In this document: in pieces, positions 25,558 through 35,273 of the stretch | How the letters are laid out: each line of letters opens with the position of its first letter | Numbering within the stretch: position 1 is the stretch's first letter | NCBI GenBank assembly: GCA_902537445.1 | Contig: CACBBI010000002.1 | Span: forward strand, 26,765-90,764 | DNA length: 64,000 nt | Source of the DNA: an uncultured Prochlorococcus sp. | Lineage (GTDB): Bacteria > Cyanobacteriota > Cyanobacteriia > PCC-6307 > Cyanobiaceae | Direction: 5' to 3' | Notes under the pieces: model-generated | Database searches by the model: none | Seen by the model: only the letters and a program-made list of their open reading frames with translations | Told to the model about the DNA's origin: nothing | Translations under genes and position numbers: made by a program

Positions 25558-26843
25558 TTTTCTTTTCTTCTAAGCAGTTCTTCATATTGAGTTTTTTCCC
25601 ATCCATTATTATTTGGTTCCCATATTTTTAAACCTCTTAAAGATTTAGGAAGATATTCTTGTACGACCCAATTACCTGGATGATTATGAGGATTTACATA
25701 ACTATTAGAATTATTTTTTAAATGAAGTGGAACATCAAAAGCATTGGAAGATTTTATTGTTTCAATTGCTTTAAAAATACTTTTCGTACTATTACTTTTT
25801 GGAGAAATAGCTAAATATAAAGAAGCCTGCGTTAAAAAATATAATCCTTCTGGAAAACCAACTCTATCAAAAGCATCACAACAGGATTGTACAACTACTA
25901 TGGCATTAGGATCAGCTATTCCAATATCTTCACTGGCAGATATAAGTAGTCTTCTAAAAATAAAATTAGGATCTTCACCAGCCTCCAGCATATTCGCAAG
26001 CCAGAATAAAGTTGCATCTGGATCAGAACCTCTTATGGACTTAATAAAGGCACTTATTACATCGTAATGATTTTGACCATTTTTATCGTAAACAATATTT
26101 TTCTTTTGTAGTGCATCCTCTGCTATTGAGAGATTAATGTTGATTTCTTTAGCATCATTTTCAGCAGTTATTTCTATTGCCATCTCTAGCGCATTGATTA
26201 ATGTCCTAGCATCTCCGCCAGAAAATTTAATCAAATGACTTATAGCATCTTTTGTGAAATAAACCTTTTTTGAATCTTTTTGTTTTGAATAGTGAGTAAT
26301 GACTTTTTGTATTATTTTCTGCAAATCATTTTCTGCCAAAGGAAGTAATGTAAAAATACGAGACCTGCTAACAAGCGCTTTATTAACAGCAAAGAAAGGG
26401 TTTTCAGTTGTAGCACCAATAAAAGTTATAGTTCCATTTTCTATTGAAGGTAATAAAGCATCTTGCTGAACTGAAGTAAATCTATGAACCTCATCAATAA
26501 ATAAAATTGTTTTTCTTTTTGAATTTATTAATCTATCTTTTGCATTAGCGATTTCATTTCTTAATTCTTTAACACTTGATAATACTGCATTTAACTTAAT
26601 TAATTTTGACCGCGTATTAAAAGAAATAATTTCAATTAGAGTAGTTTTTCCAACACCCGGAGGGCCAGAAAAAATAAAATTACTGATCTTATCGTTTAAT
26701 ATTGCACTTCTTAAAAGTGAATTCTCATTCAAGATTGATTGTTGACCAAAAAAATCTTCCAAATTCTTTGGTCTTAATTTATCTGCCAAAGGTGCATTGT
26801 TTTCTATTTGAGAATAATTAGTAAATAAATTTTCTGAATGCAT
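25554..26843 (-). CDS. rarA: Replication-associated recombination protein RarA (MgsA)
   Basis: The 429-residue AAA+ ATPase has PLADKLRPKNLEDFFGQQ at the N terminus, Walker A GPPGVGKTT, Walker B LFIDEVHRF, sensor 1 FIGATTENPFF and an arginine finger region (LVSRSRIF). The C-terminal RarA-specific domain contains KSIRGSDPDATLFWLANMLEAGEDPNFIFRRLLISASEDIG, an almost diagnostic stretch. RarA acts at stalled replication forks and resembles clamp-loader subunits. Its 3' end overlaps the convergent phosphopantetheinyl transferase by 4 bp. Confidence 0.93.
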   Translation of the reverse strand: MHSENLFTNYSQIENNAPLADKLRPKNLEDFFGQQSILNENSLLRSAILNDKISNFIFSGPPGVGKTTLIEIISFNTRSKLIKLNAVLSSVKELRNEIANAKDRLINSKRKTILFIDEVHRFTSVQQDALLPSIENGTITFIGATTENPFFAVNKALVSRSRIFTLLPLAENDLQKIIQKVITHYSKQKDSKKVYFTKDAISHLIKFSGGDARTLINALEMAIEITAENDAKEININLSIAEDALQKKNIVYDKNGQNHYDVISAFIKSIRGSDPDATLFWLANMLEAGEDPNFIFRRLLISASEDIGIADPNAIVVVQSCCDAFDRVGFPEGLYFLTQASLYLAISPKSNSTKSIFKAIETIKSSNAFDVPLHLKNNSNSYVNPHNHPGNWVVQEYLPKSLRGLKIWEPNNNGWEKTQYEELLRRKEN

Positions 26844-26876
26844 ATAAATAAAATCAAAAAATCATTACTTTCAATT

Positions 26877-28514
26877 CTATGTAATTACTGTAGGAGTTTC
26901 CATTTGAGTAAGTTTTGAAATGTTCAATAAAGCATCTAAATCATCTATTAGAGGTTTCAAAGCGATCTGAGGATTTAACGAAAGATTCTGTTTAGGATCG
27001 AAAAATTTCTCAAAGTAAAGTCTTAATGTTGCACCCTTAGTTCCAGTTCCAGAAAGACGCACAATTACTCGAGAATTATCATCAAGGACCAATCTTAAAC
27101 CTTGATTTTCACTTATGGAATTATCGACGGGATCTAAATATGAAAAGTTATCTGCAAATTTAACTAAATGGCCAGCAAAACTATTTCCTTTTAAATTTTC
27201 GAGCATAGAAGTTAGATTACCAAAGATTTGATTAGCAATATTTGAGGGAATTGCCTCATAATCATGTCTTGAATAATAATTCCTACCAAATTGATTCCAA
27301 TGATTCTGCATCAAATCACTTACCGAACATTTTTTCTCAGCCAAAACTTGTAACCAATACAAAACTGCCCATAGTCCATCTTTCTCTCTCACATGATTAC
27401 TACCTGTTCCGAAACTTTCTTCACCACATAAAGTAATTAAATTAGAATCTAAAAGATTTCCAAAAAACTTCCAGCCAGTAGGTGTCTCAAAACAAGGTAT
27501 ATTTAATGCTCGAGCAACATTATCAACCGCTGAGCTGGTTGGCATGGATCGTGCCACACCTGTAATACCATCTTTATAACCAGGAACACATTTTGTATTA
27601 GCAGTGATAACTGCAAGGCTATCACTAGGATTTACAAAACATCCACTTCCTAAAATCATATTCCTATCTCCATCTCCATCGCATGCAGCACCAAAACTAT
27701 AAGATTTTTTATTTAATAACAAATCAGCCAAGTGGGATGCGTAAGTAAGATTAGGATCAGGATGTAAACCTCCAAAATCTTTTAAAGGGTTACCATTCAT
27801 GACACAATCAGATGCAAGACCCATTTTTTCAACAAAAATATTTTTTGCATATGGGCCTGTAACCGCATTCATTGCATCAAAGATTAAAGAGAAGTCTTTT
27901 TTTAAAAAATCACTAATTTGATCAAAGTCAAAAATTTTCTCCATCAAATTAGAATAATCTGTTAATCCATCAATAATTTCTAAGGTAGTTTCGTCGTAAG
28001 GATAAGTTCCATATTCACTAAAATCAGGTAATTGAATTTTACAAATTTTATAACTAGTTAGTAATTGTGAAGCCTTGAAAATCTTATTAGTAATTATCTC
28101 AGGAGCTGGGCCACCATTAGAGATATTCAATTTCACTCCAAAGTCGCCATCAATCCCACCAGGATTATGGCTTGCAGAAAGAATAATTCCACCAATAGCC
28201 TTTTCTTTTCTAATTAAATGTGATGTCGCAGGAGTAGATAATAAACCATATTTTGGAACAATAACCTTTTGAACTTTGTGAGCAATGCATATTTGGACAA
28301 TTTTTTCTATTGCTTCAATATTGCCATATCTGCCATCACCACCAACTACTAATGTTGAACCTTTTAAATCTTCTAATGATTGTAATATTGCTTCAATAAA
28401 AACTTCTAGATAATGTTCTTCCTGAAACTTTAAAGTACTTTTTCTTAATCCAGAGGTGCCTGGTTTTTGATCTAGAAAAGGAGAATTGATATTAATTACA
28501 CTAACTTGATTCAT
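26877..28514 (-). CDS. pgm: Phosphoglucomutase (alpha-D-glucose phosphate-specific)
   Basis: The 545-residue enzyme interconverts glucose 1-phosphate and glucose 6-phosphate, linking glycogen and cell-wall precursors to central metabolism. Motifs in order are the N-terminal KPGTSGLRK, the catalytic serine loop GIILSASHNPGG, the Mg-binding loop ACDGDGDRN, the sugar-specificity loop CGEESFGTGSNH and the C-terminal phosphate-binding RLSGTGTKGATLRLY. GEESFG together with the length of about 545 residues fits eukaryote-like Pgm used by cyanobacteria rather than PMM/PGM. It precedes a 56-residue gene on the same strand. Confidence 0.95.
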   Translation of the reverse strand: MNQVSVININSPFLDQKPGTSGLRKSTLKFQEEHYLEVFIEAILQSLEDLKGSTLVVGGDGRYGNIEAIEKIVQICIAHKVQKVIVPKYGLLSTPATSHLIRKEKAIGGIILSASHNPGGIDGDFGVKLNISNGGPAPEIITNKIFKASQLLTSYKICKIQLPDFSEYGTYPYDETTLEIIDGLTDYSNLMEKIFDFDQISDFLKKDFSLIFDAMNAVTGPYAKNIFVEKMGLASDCVMNGNPLKDFGGLHPDPNLTYASHLADLLLNKKSYSFGAACDGDGDRNMILGSGCFVNPSDSLAVITANTKCVPGYKDGITGVARSMPTSSAVDNVARALNIPCFETPTGWKFFGNLLDSNLITLCGEESFGTGSNHVREKDGLWAVLYWLQVLAEKKCSVSDLMQNHWNQFGRNYYSRHDYEAIPSNIANQIFGNLTSMLENLKGNSFAGHLVKFADNFSYLDPVDNSISENQGLRLVLDDNSRVIVRLSGTGTKGATLRLYFEKFFDPKQNLSLNPQIALKPLIDDLDALLNISKLTQMETPTVIT

Positions 28515-28546
28515 ATTTTTAAGAAACTTCCAAAAATCTAACTAAA

Positions 28547-28717
28547 TTAATGAGGCATTTCGGAAGTTCTTAACATAGCGATAAACCATAATGATGAAAT
28601 TAATAATGCACTAAGAATTCCATAGTTAACACCAAATTTAGAAATTGTAATTGGAACTATTAGTGGAAACGTTAATGCCCCAAACAATGGAGTAAAAGCT
28701 ACAATTTTTTTCAGCAT
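28547..28717 (-). CDS. Small two-span membrane protein (56 aa)
   Basis: This frame is absent from the ORF track. The frame from ATG 28717 reads MLKKIVAFTPLFGALTFPLIVPI... and ends ...FIAMLRTSEMPH, giving two hydrophobic helices separated by a short SKFGVNYG turn. The pattern of a Leu/Phe-rich helix, FGVNxGIL and a terminal W-F-x-A-M-L-x-T-x-E-M-P looks conserved and I recall similar tiny cyanobacterial proteins, but no function is known. It lies between DUF4912 (12 bp upstream) and pgm (32 bp downstream), all on the minus strand, so a shared transcript is possible. Confidence 0.6.
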   Translation of the reverse strand: MLKKIVAFTPLFGALTFPLIVPITISKFGVNYGILSALLISSLWFIAMLRTSEMPH

Positions 28718-28729
28718 TTATTTAATTTA

Positions 28730-29815
28730 TTAAAACCATTCAGTCTCAGCATTATCTTTTTCATTAGTATCGTCAAGTGGTGTAGTTCTATCAAATTTCA
28801 TTGATATACTTTTTTCTTGCTCACCAGATACATCAATAGCTTTAATATCATATTTTTGAGTCCCATCTCTAAATGGCACTTGAATTCTGAAAGTACCATC
28901 TGCAGCAAGAGGTACATCTTCTCCACCTATTGTCAGCTTTGCAGAAGGCTCTGTAGCTCCATAAACAATTAATTCAGCATCAGCAACGAGCCAAAAAGAT
29001 CTATTTTTAACAATTCCGCTTCCAGAATCATTTAAACCTGATGACCATCTACCCGCACCTGAGTCTGTAAGATTATCATTGAGTTTTGTTGAATTTACAT
29101 TTTCCATAAATTCTTCAGAACCAACTTTTCTTCTGAGAGGAATGTTAGTTGCTGCTTGGTATAACCTTTCATGCATACCATTTTGCTCTGAAACAACAGG
29201 ATTTGAAATATCTGGGATTGACTCAGAAGTAGAATCCAAATTAAAAGGTACAAATTTATCAAGAATTTGCTCAGAAGGATGAGAGCCAGGAACGTGGCTT
29301 ACAGAAGAAAATGCCAATGACATCCAGTTAAAACCATATTTATAACCTAATTCAACTTTATAGTCTCTATCTGCAAGTGGGATTGGCAAGTACCACTCAG
29401 TACTGTAACTATCAACTGCTATCTCCCTTAGTGTTCCTTGATTCAAGTTGCTTCCTTCAGAACCAGATGCGTCAAATAATCGTAAGCATAATTTATTGGC
29501 TCCCAAAGATTGTGCTTTTTCTCGATCTGCATCTGAAATTTGCCAAAAAACATAAGCCCAATCTGGATCACGGGGAAGGAATACTACATTTGTTTTGACT
29601 TCTTCACTACTATTAAAAGCATTGGACTCAAAAGTTTCTTCAGGTTTTAAATGAGCTGGAGGAGTGTATGTTGTTTTTGAAGATTTTTCTTGATATTTAA
29701 GTATTAAATCAACTAAAACAGCTTTTGTTTTGCGACTGTATAGAGGAACTGATAATTTACTTGCTTCTTGACGTAATTGTCTGAGGGTAAGTGAGAGTAA
29801 TTGATCTTTATTCAT
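28730..29815 (-). CDS. DUF4912 domain protein
   Basis: The start at 29815 (MNKDQLLSLTLRQLRQEASKL) is chosen over the track's 29926, because the N-terminal 37 extra residues look unconserved while this start opens directly on a Rho-N/SAP-like helical domain (LRQLRQEASKLSVPLYSRKTKAVLVDLIL). The DUF4912 domain follows (VVFLPRDPDWAYVFWQISDADREKAQSLG...LCLRLFD), ending around VPGSHPSEQILDKFVPF. The C-terminal half contains a beta-rich segment (FWLVADAELIVYGATEPSAKLTIGGEDVPLAADGTFRIQVPFRDG) resembling an Ig-like repeat. Function is unknown in this family. Confidence 0.75.
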   Translation of the reverse strand: MNKDQLLSLTLRQLRQEASKLSVPLYSRKTKAVLVDLILKYQEKSSKTTYTPPAHLKPEETFESNAFNSSEEVKTNVVFLPRDPDWAYVFWQISDADREKAQSLGANKLCLRLFDASGSEGSNLNQGTLREIAVDSYSTEWYLPIPLADRDYKVELGYKYGFNWMSLAFSSVSHVPGSHPSEQILDKFVPFNLDSTSESIPDISNPVVSEQNGMHERLYQAATNIPLRRKVGSEEFMENVNSTKLNDNLTDSGAGRWSSGLNDSGSGIVKNRSFWLVADAELIVYGATEPSAKLTIGGEDVPLAADGTFRIQVPFRDGTQKYDIKAIDVSGEQEKSISMKFDRTTPLDDTNEKDNAETEWF

Positions 29816-30099
29816 GATCCCATCAGCCACTTTAAAATCTCCGTTTTTGTTTGGGATCAGTATGTTCTTTTTTTTAGGGAATTGTGTGTCTTTTTGCCCT
29901 GTCGTCAGGATCCTCTGACTACTCAAAAATTCTCAAAATTAATATTTATCTTCAAAACAGTTGGTATCAAAGTAATTAATTAATTTTCAGGTCTTTTTTA
30001 AATGTAAATTAATTTTCTTTTTTTTTAAATTTTATTACCTGAATTTGTTAACGACTCAACAAAAATATATCTTTTCTTCGGGATCAGTTAAAAAGGGCT

Positions 30100-30453
30100 T
30101 CAGTGTTGTTCAACTAGAAGTACTAAATCATCTATCTCTAAATCCTCAATATTTTTACCAATTTTTTTTGAAAAAGTACTTAATTTTTTCGAAGTGGATT
30201 CTAACTGCTCATAAAAAAGATCACTAAATTTTTTATCATCAAATTTTTTTGATTGGTTATCACACCATTCTCTAAGGGGATTTTTATTTTGATATTCAAA
30301 ACTATTATCTAAATTGATAATTTTTAAAATCTGGAGGCAATGAGCGAGTATTCTTAAATGATGTTTCTGCATTATAGATAGATCAAGATTATCGATTTCC
30401 TGAATAATTTCTATGTTTAATGGGTTAGACAAGGGATCAAGATGATTAGACAT
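30100..30453 (-). CDS. Hypothetical protein divergent from sufB (117 aa)
   Basis: The 117-residue hydrophilic protein begins MSNHLDPLSNPLNIEIIQEIDNLDLSIMQKHHLRILAHCLQILKII and continues as a mostly helical protein with LREWCDNQ. I recognise no domain. In many cyanobacteria the gene divergent from sufBCDS is the Fe-S repressor sufR, which is about 215 residues with a helix-turn-helix and C-terminal cysteines. This protein is far too short and lacks those features, so it is not an obvious SufR. Conservation is untested here. Confidence 0.55.
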   Translation of the reverse strand: MSNHLDPLSNPLNIEIIQEIDNLDLSIMQKHHLRILAHCLQILKIINLDNSFEYQNKNPLREWCDNQSKKFDDKKFSDLFYEQLESTSKKLSTFSKKIGKNIEDLEIDDLVLLVEQH

Positions 30454-30548
30454 TAATTTTTAATTTTAATAAAGGAAAAAAACTCAATATTGGGGGTATC
30501 TTTCGTTAGAGTATATAAAGCTAATTGTAATAAGTTATTTTTGATAAC

Positions 30549-31991
30549 ATGGTCAACGAAAATTCAGTTAAAGATGTAGTAAAAGAACCTTACAAATATG
30601 GTTTCGTTACCGATATTGAAACTGAAAAAATAGCAAAGGGATTAAATGAAGATGTCATAAGATTAATTTCTCAAAAAAAAGATGAGCCAAAATATCTCCT
30701 TGATTTTAGATTAAAAGCCTTTAAAAAATGGCAAAAAATGAAAGAGCCTGATTGGGCAGGATTAGGATATGAACAAATTGATTATCAAGATATAATTTAT
30801 TATTCTGCTCCTAAGCAAAAAGAGAAAATTTCTAGTTTAGATGAAGTTGATCCCAAACTTCTTGAGACTTTTGACAAATTGGGGATACCCCTTACGGAGC
30901 AAAAAAAACTCACAAATGTAGCAGTAGATGCTGTCTTTGATAGTGTTTCTATAGCTACAACTTTTAGAGAAGAACTTGCTGAACATGGAGTTATATTTTG
31001 CTCAATTAGTGAAGCAGTAAAAAATCACTCGGATTTAATTGAAAAATATTTAGGTACAGTAGTTCCAGCTAGTGATAATTATTTTGCAGCACTAAATTCT
31101 GCTGTTTTTAGTGATGGTTCTTTTGTTTATATCCCAAAAGGTGTTACCTGCCCTATGGATCTATCTTCCTACTTCAGAATTAATAGTGGAGATTCAGGAC
31201 AATTCGAAAGGACACTAATCATTGCTGAAGAATCAAGTTCTGTAAGTTATCTAGAAGGTTGTACAGCTCCAATGTTTGATACAAATACCCTACATGCAGC
31301 AGTTGTAGAGCTTATAGCATTAGACGACGCTTCAATAAAATATTCAACAGTGCAAAATTGGTATGCTGGTGATGAAGAAGGTATAGGCGGAATTTTTAAT
31401 TTTGTCACCAAGAGAGGAAAATGTTTAGGTAAGAGAAGTAAAATTAGCTGGTCTCAAGTTGAAACAGGGTCTGCAATTACATGGAAATATCCTAGCTGTC
31501 TTCTTTTAGGGGAAGAATCTGTAGGAGAATTTTATTCAGTGGCACTCACCAATAATCGTCAACAAGCAGATACCGGCACAAAAATGATCCATATTGGTCC
31601 TAAGACCAAATCAACTATTGTTAGCAAAGGTATTAGTGCAGGCAACTCAATAAATAGCTACAGAGGTCTTGTCAGAATGGGAACAAAAGCTAAAGGATCA
31701 AGAAATTACAGTCAATGTGATTCAATGTTAATTGGGGATCAAGCTTCTGCAAATACATTCCCTTACATCAAATCTCAACAACCCAATTCTGAAATTGAGC
31801 ATGAAGCAAGTACATGTAGAATCTCAGAAGATCAACTTTTTTATCTCCAAAGCAGAGGTATAGAATTTGAGGAGGCAGTATCTATGATGGTCAGCGGTTT
31901 TTGCAGAGATGTATTTAATCAATTACCTATGGAATTTGCTGCTGAAGCAGATAAGTTACTGGCACTTAAGCTAGAGGGATCAGTAGGTTAA
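30549..31991 (+). CDS. sufB: Fe-S cluster assembly protein SufB
   Basis: The 480-residue scaffold subunit begins the sufBCDS operon. Landmarks are [32 protein letters not shown], the core VIPKG-like [31 protein letters not shown], and the C-terminal [26 protein letters not shown] motif. With SufC and SufD it forms the complex that builds Fe-S clusters under iron or oxidative stress, and it is the main Fe-S system of cyanobacteria. The ATG at 30549 has a 95-bp upstream gap that should hold the operon promoter. Confidence 0.96.
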   Translation: MVNENSVKDVVKEPYKYGFVTDIETEKIAKGLNEDVIRLISQKKDEPKYLLDFRLKAFKKWQKMKEPDWAGLGYEQIDYQDIIYYSAPKQKEKISSLDEVDPKLLETFDKLGIPLTEQKKLTNVAVDAVFDSVSIATTFREELAEHGVIFCSISEAVKNHSDLIEKYLGTVVPASDNYFAALNSAVFSDGSFVYIPKGVTCPMDLSSYFRINSGDSGQFERTLIIAEESSSVSYLEGCTAPMFDTNTLHAAVVELIALDDASIKYSTVQNWYAGDEEGIGGIFNFVTKRGKCLGKRSKISWSQVETGSAITWKYPSCLLLGEESVGEFYSVALTNNRQQADTGTKMIHIGPKTKSTIVSKGISAGNSINSYRGLVRMGTKAKGSRNYSQCDSMLIGDQASANTFPYIKSQQPNSEIEHEASTCRISEDQLFYLQSRGIEFEEAVSMMVSGFCRDVFNQLPMEFAAEADKLLALKLEGSVG

Positions 31992-32012
31992 TGAATCAAT
32001 TTCTAAACTGAA

Positions 32013-32798
32013 ATGCAAAGTAAAATGAAAGAATCAGATCCAATTTTAGAAGTTGAAAATCTCTCTGCATCTACTAATAATCTTCCAATCTTAAAGGGGG
32101 TTTCACTTACTGTCTATCCTGGAGAAATCCATGCCATTATGGGAAGAAATGGATGTGGTAAAAGTACTCTTTCGAAAATAATAGCAGGACATCCCTCGTA
32201 TAATATTACAAATGGCGACATAAAATTTTTAGGTGAAAACATCAACTCTCTAGAACCTGAAGAGAGAGCTCAATCAGGAATTTTTCTTGGTTTTCAATAT
32301 CCAATTGAGATTCCAGGTGTAAGTAATCTTGAGTTTCTTAGAGTTTCAACTAATGCCAGAAGGAAATTCCTCAACAAAGAAGAATTAGATACTTTTGATT
32401 TTGAAGAATTAGTTAAAGAAAAGTTAGAAATTGTGAAAATGGATCATGCATTCCTATCAAGGAGTGTAAACCAAGGATTTTCTGGCGGTGAAAAAAAAAG
32501 AAATGAAATTCTGCAAATGGCTTTACTTGAGCCCAAGATAGCAATATTAGATGAGACCGATTCTGGTCTAGATATTGATGCTCTAAGAATAGTGGCATCA
32601 GGAATAAAAAAAATATCTAATGCACAAACTGGGATTATACTTATTACCCACTATCAAAGATTATTAGATGAAATTGAACCAAATTATGTCCATGTTATGT
32701 CAGACGGACAAATCATAAAAACTGGTGAGAGTGATCTTGCTCTAGAGCTTGAGAAAAAAGGATATGAATGGACTGATAACTTTATAAAAAAGACCTAA
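32013..32798 (+). CDS. sufC: Fe-S cluster assembly ATPase SufC
   Basis: The 261-residue ABC-type ATPase has Walker [10 protein letters not shown], a Q-loop segment ([15 protein letters not shown]), the SufC-type signature [14 protein letters not shown], Walker [18 protein letters not shown] and the switch [13 protein letters not shown]. It powers cluster assembly with SufB and SufD. A second in-frame start lies 12 nt downstream ([14 protein letters not shown]). It follows sufB by 21 bp and precedes sufD by 4 bp, so cotranscription is secure. Confidence 0.96.
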   Translation: MQSKMKESDPILEVENLSASTNNLPILKGVSLTVYPGEIHAIMGRNGCGKSTLSKIIAGHPSYNITNGDIKFLGENINSLEPEERAQSGIFLGFQYPIEIPGVSNLEFLRVSTNARRKFLNKEELDTFDFEELVKEKLEIVKMDHAFLSRSVNQGFSGGEKKRNEILQMALLEPKIAILDETDSGLDIDALRIVASGIKKISNAQTGIILITHYQRLLDEIEPNYVHVMSDGQIIKTGESDLALELEKKGYEWTDNFIKKT

Positions 32799-32802
32799 AT
32801 AA

Positions 32803-34020
32803 ATGAAAATTATTGAAAAAATAAAAACCAATAAATCGATTGATAATCAAACAGAAATACAAAAAATCTGTCTAGATAAATTACAATCAAGTCCCCTCCC
32901 TAATCCTAAAAGTGAACAATGGAGACTTTCAAATAACTCAAAATTTTCAGACTTTTTAGACTACTCGGTTAATGAAATAGATCCAAAATTTGATATACCT
33001 TTTCCGAATTCTTCTCAAAGTACTATTAGGTTAGTAATTGGTGATAATTGCCAAATCAATTTAATAGAGAAAAATTATTCAATAAAGCAAATAAGTGAGC
33101 ATACATTAGTTAAATATATCAAGGAACAGATATCTTGTTTTGATCAAAATGAAAATTGGAGTGACTTATTAAATCTGGCTTTAAACTGTACAAAGAATAC
33201 TTTGGGATTAAAAATAAGTGGATCCGAAATCCCTCCTATTGAAATCTTTAGTCACGCATCAAGTAATTCTTTAAACGCAAAAACCTTAGTAATATTTTTA
33301 GAAAAGAATTGTGATATTGATTTATTACAAGTAAATCTTGGTAAAGACAACTCTTCATTATCTCAATCAACTTTCTTTTGTTTAGAAGAAAATAGTTCCG
33401 TAAACCATGGTGTTGTTTCTTACGGTGAAAACAAATCAAATCTATTAAATTCCCTCAATGTAATTCAACAAAAAAATAGCGAATATAATTTAGGATCTTT
33501 ACATTTCAAATTTAATTATGCAAGATTTGAAATTCGTATTAAACAATCTGAAGGGAATGCTAAAACCAATATTAAAGGTATGCAAAAAACAAAAAAAGAT
33601 GAACAAATTTCTACTTATACAAAAATAGACTTTCATGGGCCAAATGGATTTCTAGATCAAATCAATAAATCACTTGCTGACGATAAATCACATGCAATAT
33701 TTGAAGGTTCAATAATAGTACCGAAAATTGCCCAGAAAACTGATGCTTCTCAATTAAGCAGAAATTTACTACTATCAAATCTCGCACAAATAGATACTAA
33801 ACCTCAATTAGAAATAATTGCTGATGATGTCAAATGCAAACATGGAGCAACAATTTCACAACTAAATGAAGAAGAACTTTTTTATATGCGAACAAGAGGG
33901 ATCACATTAACAGAAGCAAGTAAACTACAATTAAGTTCTTACTTTCAAGAAATAATTTCATTTATTCCCGTTTCAAAAGATAGATGGGATTTGCTTGATA
34001 AACTTTTAAATGAAAATTAA
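32803..34020 (+). CDS. sufD: Fe-S cluster assembly protein SufD
   Basis: The 405-residue protein is the SufB-like partner subunit. It carries the family's late motif KCKHGATISQLNEEELFYMRTRGITLTEASKLQLSSYFQEI, including the conserved histidine in KHGAT, and the N-terminal PNPKSEQWRLSN that opens many SufD proteins. The stop codon overlaps the sufS start by one base (TAATG), implying translational coupling. The middle of the protein is poorly conserved in appearance, as is usual for SufD. Confidence 0.93.
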   Translation: MKIIEKIKTNKSIDNQTEIQKICLDKLQSSPLPNPKSEQWRLSNNSKFSDFLDYSVNEIDPKFDIPFPNSSQSTIRLVIGDNCQINLIEKNYSIKQISEHTLVKYIKEQISCFDQNENWSDLLNLALNCTKNTLGLKISGSEIPPIEIFSHASSNSLNAKTLVIFLEKNCDIDLLQVNLGKDNSSLSQSTFFCLEENSSVNHGVVSYGENKSNLLNSLNVIQQKNSEYNLGSLHFKFNYARFEIRIKQSEGNAKTNIKGMQKTKKDEQISTYTKIDFHGPNGFLDQINKSLADDKSHAIFEGSIIVPKIAQKTDASQLSRNLLLSNLAQIDTKPQLEIIADDVKCKHGATISQLNEEELFYMRTRGITLTEASKLQLSSYFQEIISFIPVSKDRWDLLDKLLNEN

Positions 34021-35273
34021 TGGAAACAATTCAAAATTTTCCTGAAATAACGAAGAAAGACTTTCCTCTTTTAAATAGGAACTTAAAAAGTAGTGAGCAA
34101 ATTATTTATTTAGATCATGCTGCAACCACTCAAAAACCAACACAAGTCTTAGAAAAAATTAATGAATACTATAGAAACTATAATGCCAATGTACATAGAG
34201 GCGCACATCAATTAAGTGCAAAAGCGACAGAAGAATTTGAAAATGCAAGATATTTAATTAGCAAATATATAAAAGCGAATTCAACAAAAGAAATTATTTT
34301 CACAAGAAATGCTACTGAGGCAATCAATCTAGCAGCTAGATCATGGGGCGAATCTTCATTAAGAGAAAACGATGAAATTCTATTATCAATAATGGAACAT
34401 CATAGCAATATTGTTCCATGGCAAATGGTTGCAGCAAAAAATAAATGCAAATTAAAATTTATAGGTATAGATAAAAATGGGAAATTAGATATAGACGATT
34501 TTAAATCAAAACTAACATCTAGAACTAAGCTTGTTAGCCTAGTACATGTTAGTAATACTCTAGGTTGCTGTAATCCAATCAAAGAGATCACTAAATTAGC
34601 TAAACAAAAAGGTTCTTTAGTGTTAATAGATGCATGTCAAAGTTTGGCCCATCAAAAACTAGATGTAATTGATCTTAATATAGATTTTTTAGCGGGATCA
34701 GGGCATAAACTTTGCGGTCCTACTGGTATTGGTTTTCTCTGGTCAAGAAAAGAAATCCTAGAAAAAATTCCTCCTCTCTTTGGAGGTGGCGAAATGATTC
34801 AAGATGTTTTTGAAAAGACAAGTACTTGGGCAGAGCTACCACATAAATTTGAAGCTGGAACTCCAGCCATTGCAGAAGCAATAGGTCTTGCAGAAGCAAT
34901 TAATTACATAAACACTATTGGATTGAATGAAATTCATGAATATGAAAAGACTATTACTAAATATTTATTTGAAAAATTAAATGAAATAGAAAATGTTGAA
35001 ATTATAGGTCCATCACCCGAGATAGATCCAGAAAGAGCATCACTTGCCACCTTTTTTGTAAAAAATATACATTCAAACGATATTGCTGAGATTCTTGATT
35101 CAAAAGGAATTTGCATCAGAAGTGGGCATCATTGCTGTCAACCTCTTCACAGATACATTGGAATTAAATCTACGGCTAGAATTAGCATGAATTTCACAAC
35201 CAACAAAGAGGAAATTGACATATTTATAGAGAAATTAAAAGATACTATTAATTTTCTAAAAATCAATTCTTAA
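34020..35273 (+). CDS. sufS: Cysteine desulfurase SufS
   Basis: The 417-residue PLP enzyme removes sulfur from cysteine for Fe-S assembly. It shows IYLDHAATTQKP near the N terminus, NVHRGAHQLSAKATEEFE, the PLP-contacting IMEHHSNIVPW and DACQSLAHQKLDV, the PLP lysine in SGHKLCGPTGIGFLW, and the catalytic cysteine loop in RSGHHCCQPLH. The group II (SufS/CsdA) assignment follows from these loops. No SufE lies in the operon. The 3' end overlaps the convergent S9 peptidase gene by 4 bp. Confidence 0.95.
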   Translation: METIQNFPEITKKDFPLLNRNLKSSEQIIYLDHAATTQKPTQVLEKINEYYRNYNANVHRGAHQLSAKATEEFENARYLISKYIKANSTKEIIFTRNATEAINLAARSWGESSLRENDEILLSIMEHHSNIVPWQMVAAKNKCKLKFIGIDKNGKLDIDDFKSKLTSRTKLVSLVHVSNTLGCCNPIKEITKLAKQKGSLVLIDACQSLAHQKLDVIDLNIDFLAGSGHKLCGPTGIGFLWSRKEILEKIPPLFGGGEMIQDVFEKTSTWAELPHKFEAGTPAIAEAIGLAEAINYINTIGLNEIHEYEKTITKYLFEKLNEIENVEIIGPSPEIDPERASLATFFVKNIHSNDIAEILDSKGICIRSGHHCCQPLHRYIGIKSTARISMNFTTNKEEIDIFIEKLKDTINFLKINS

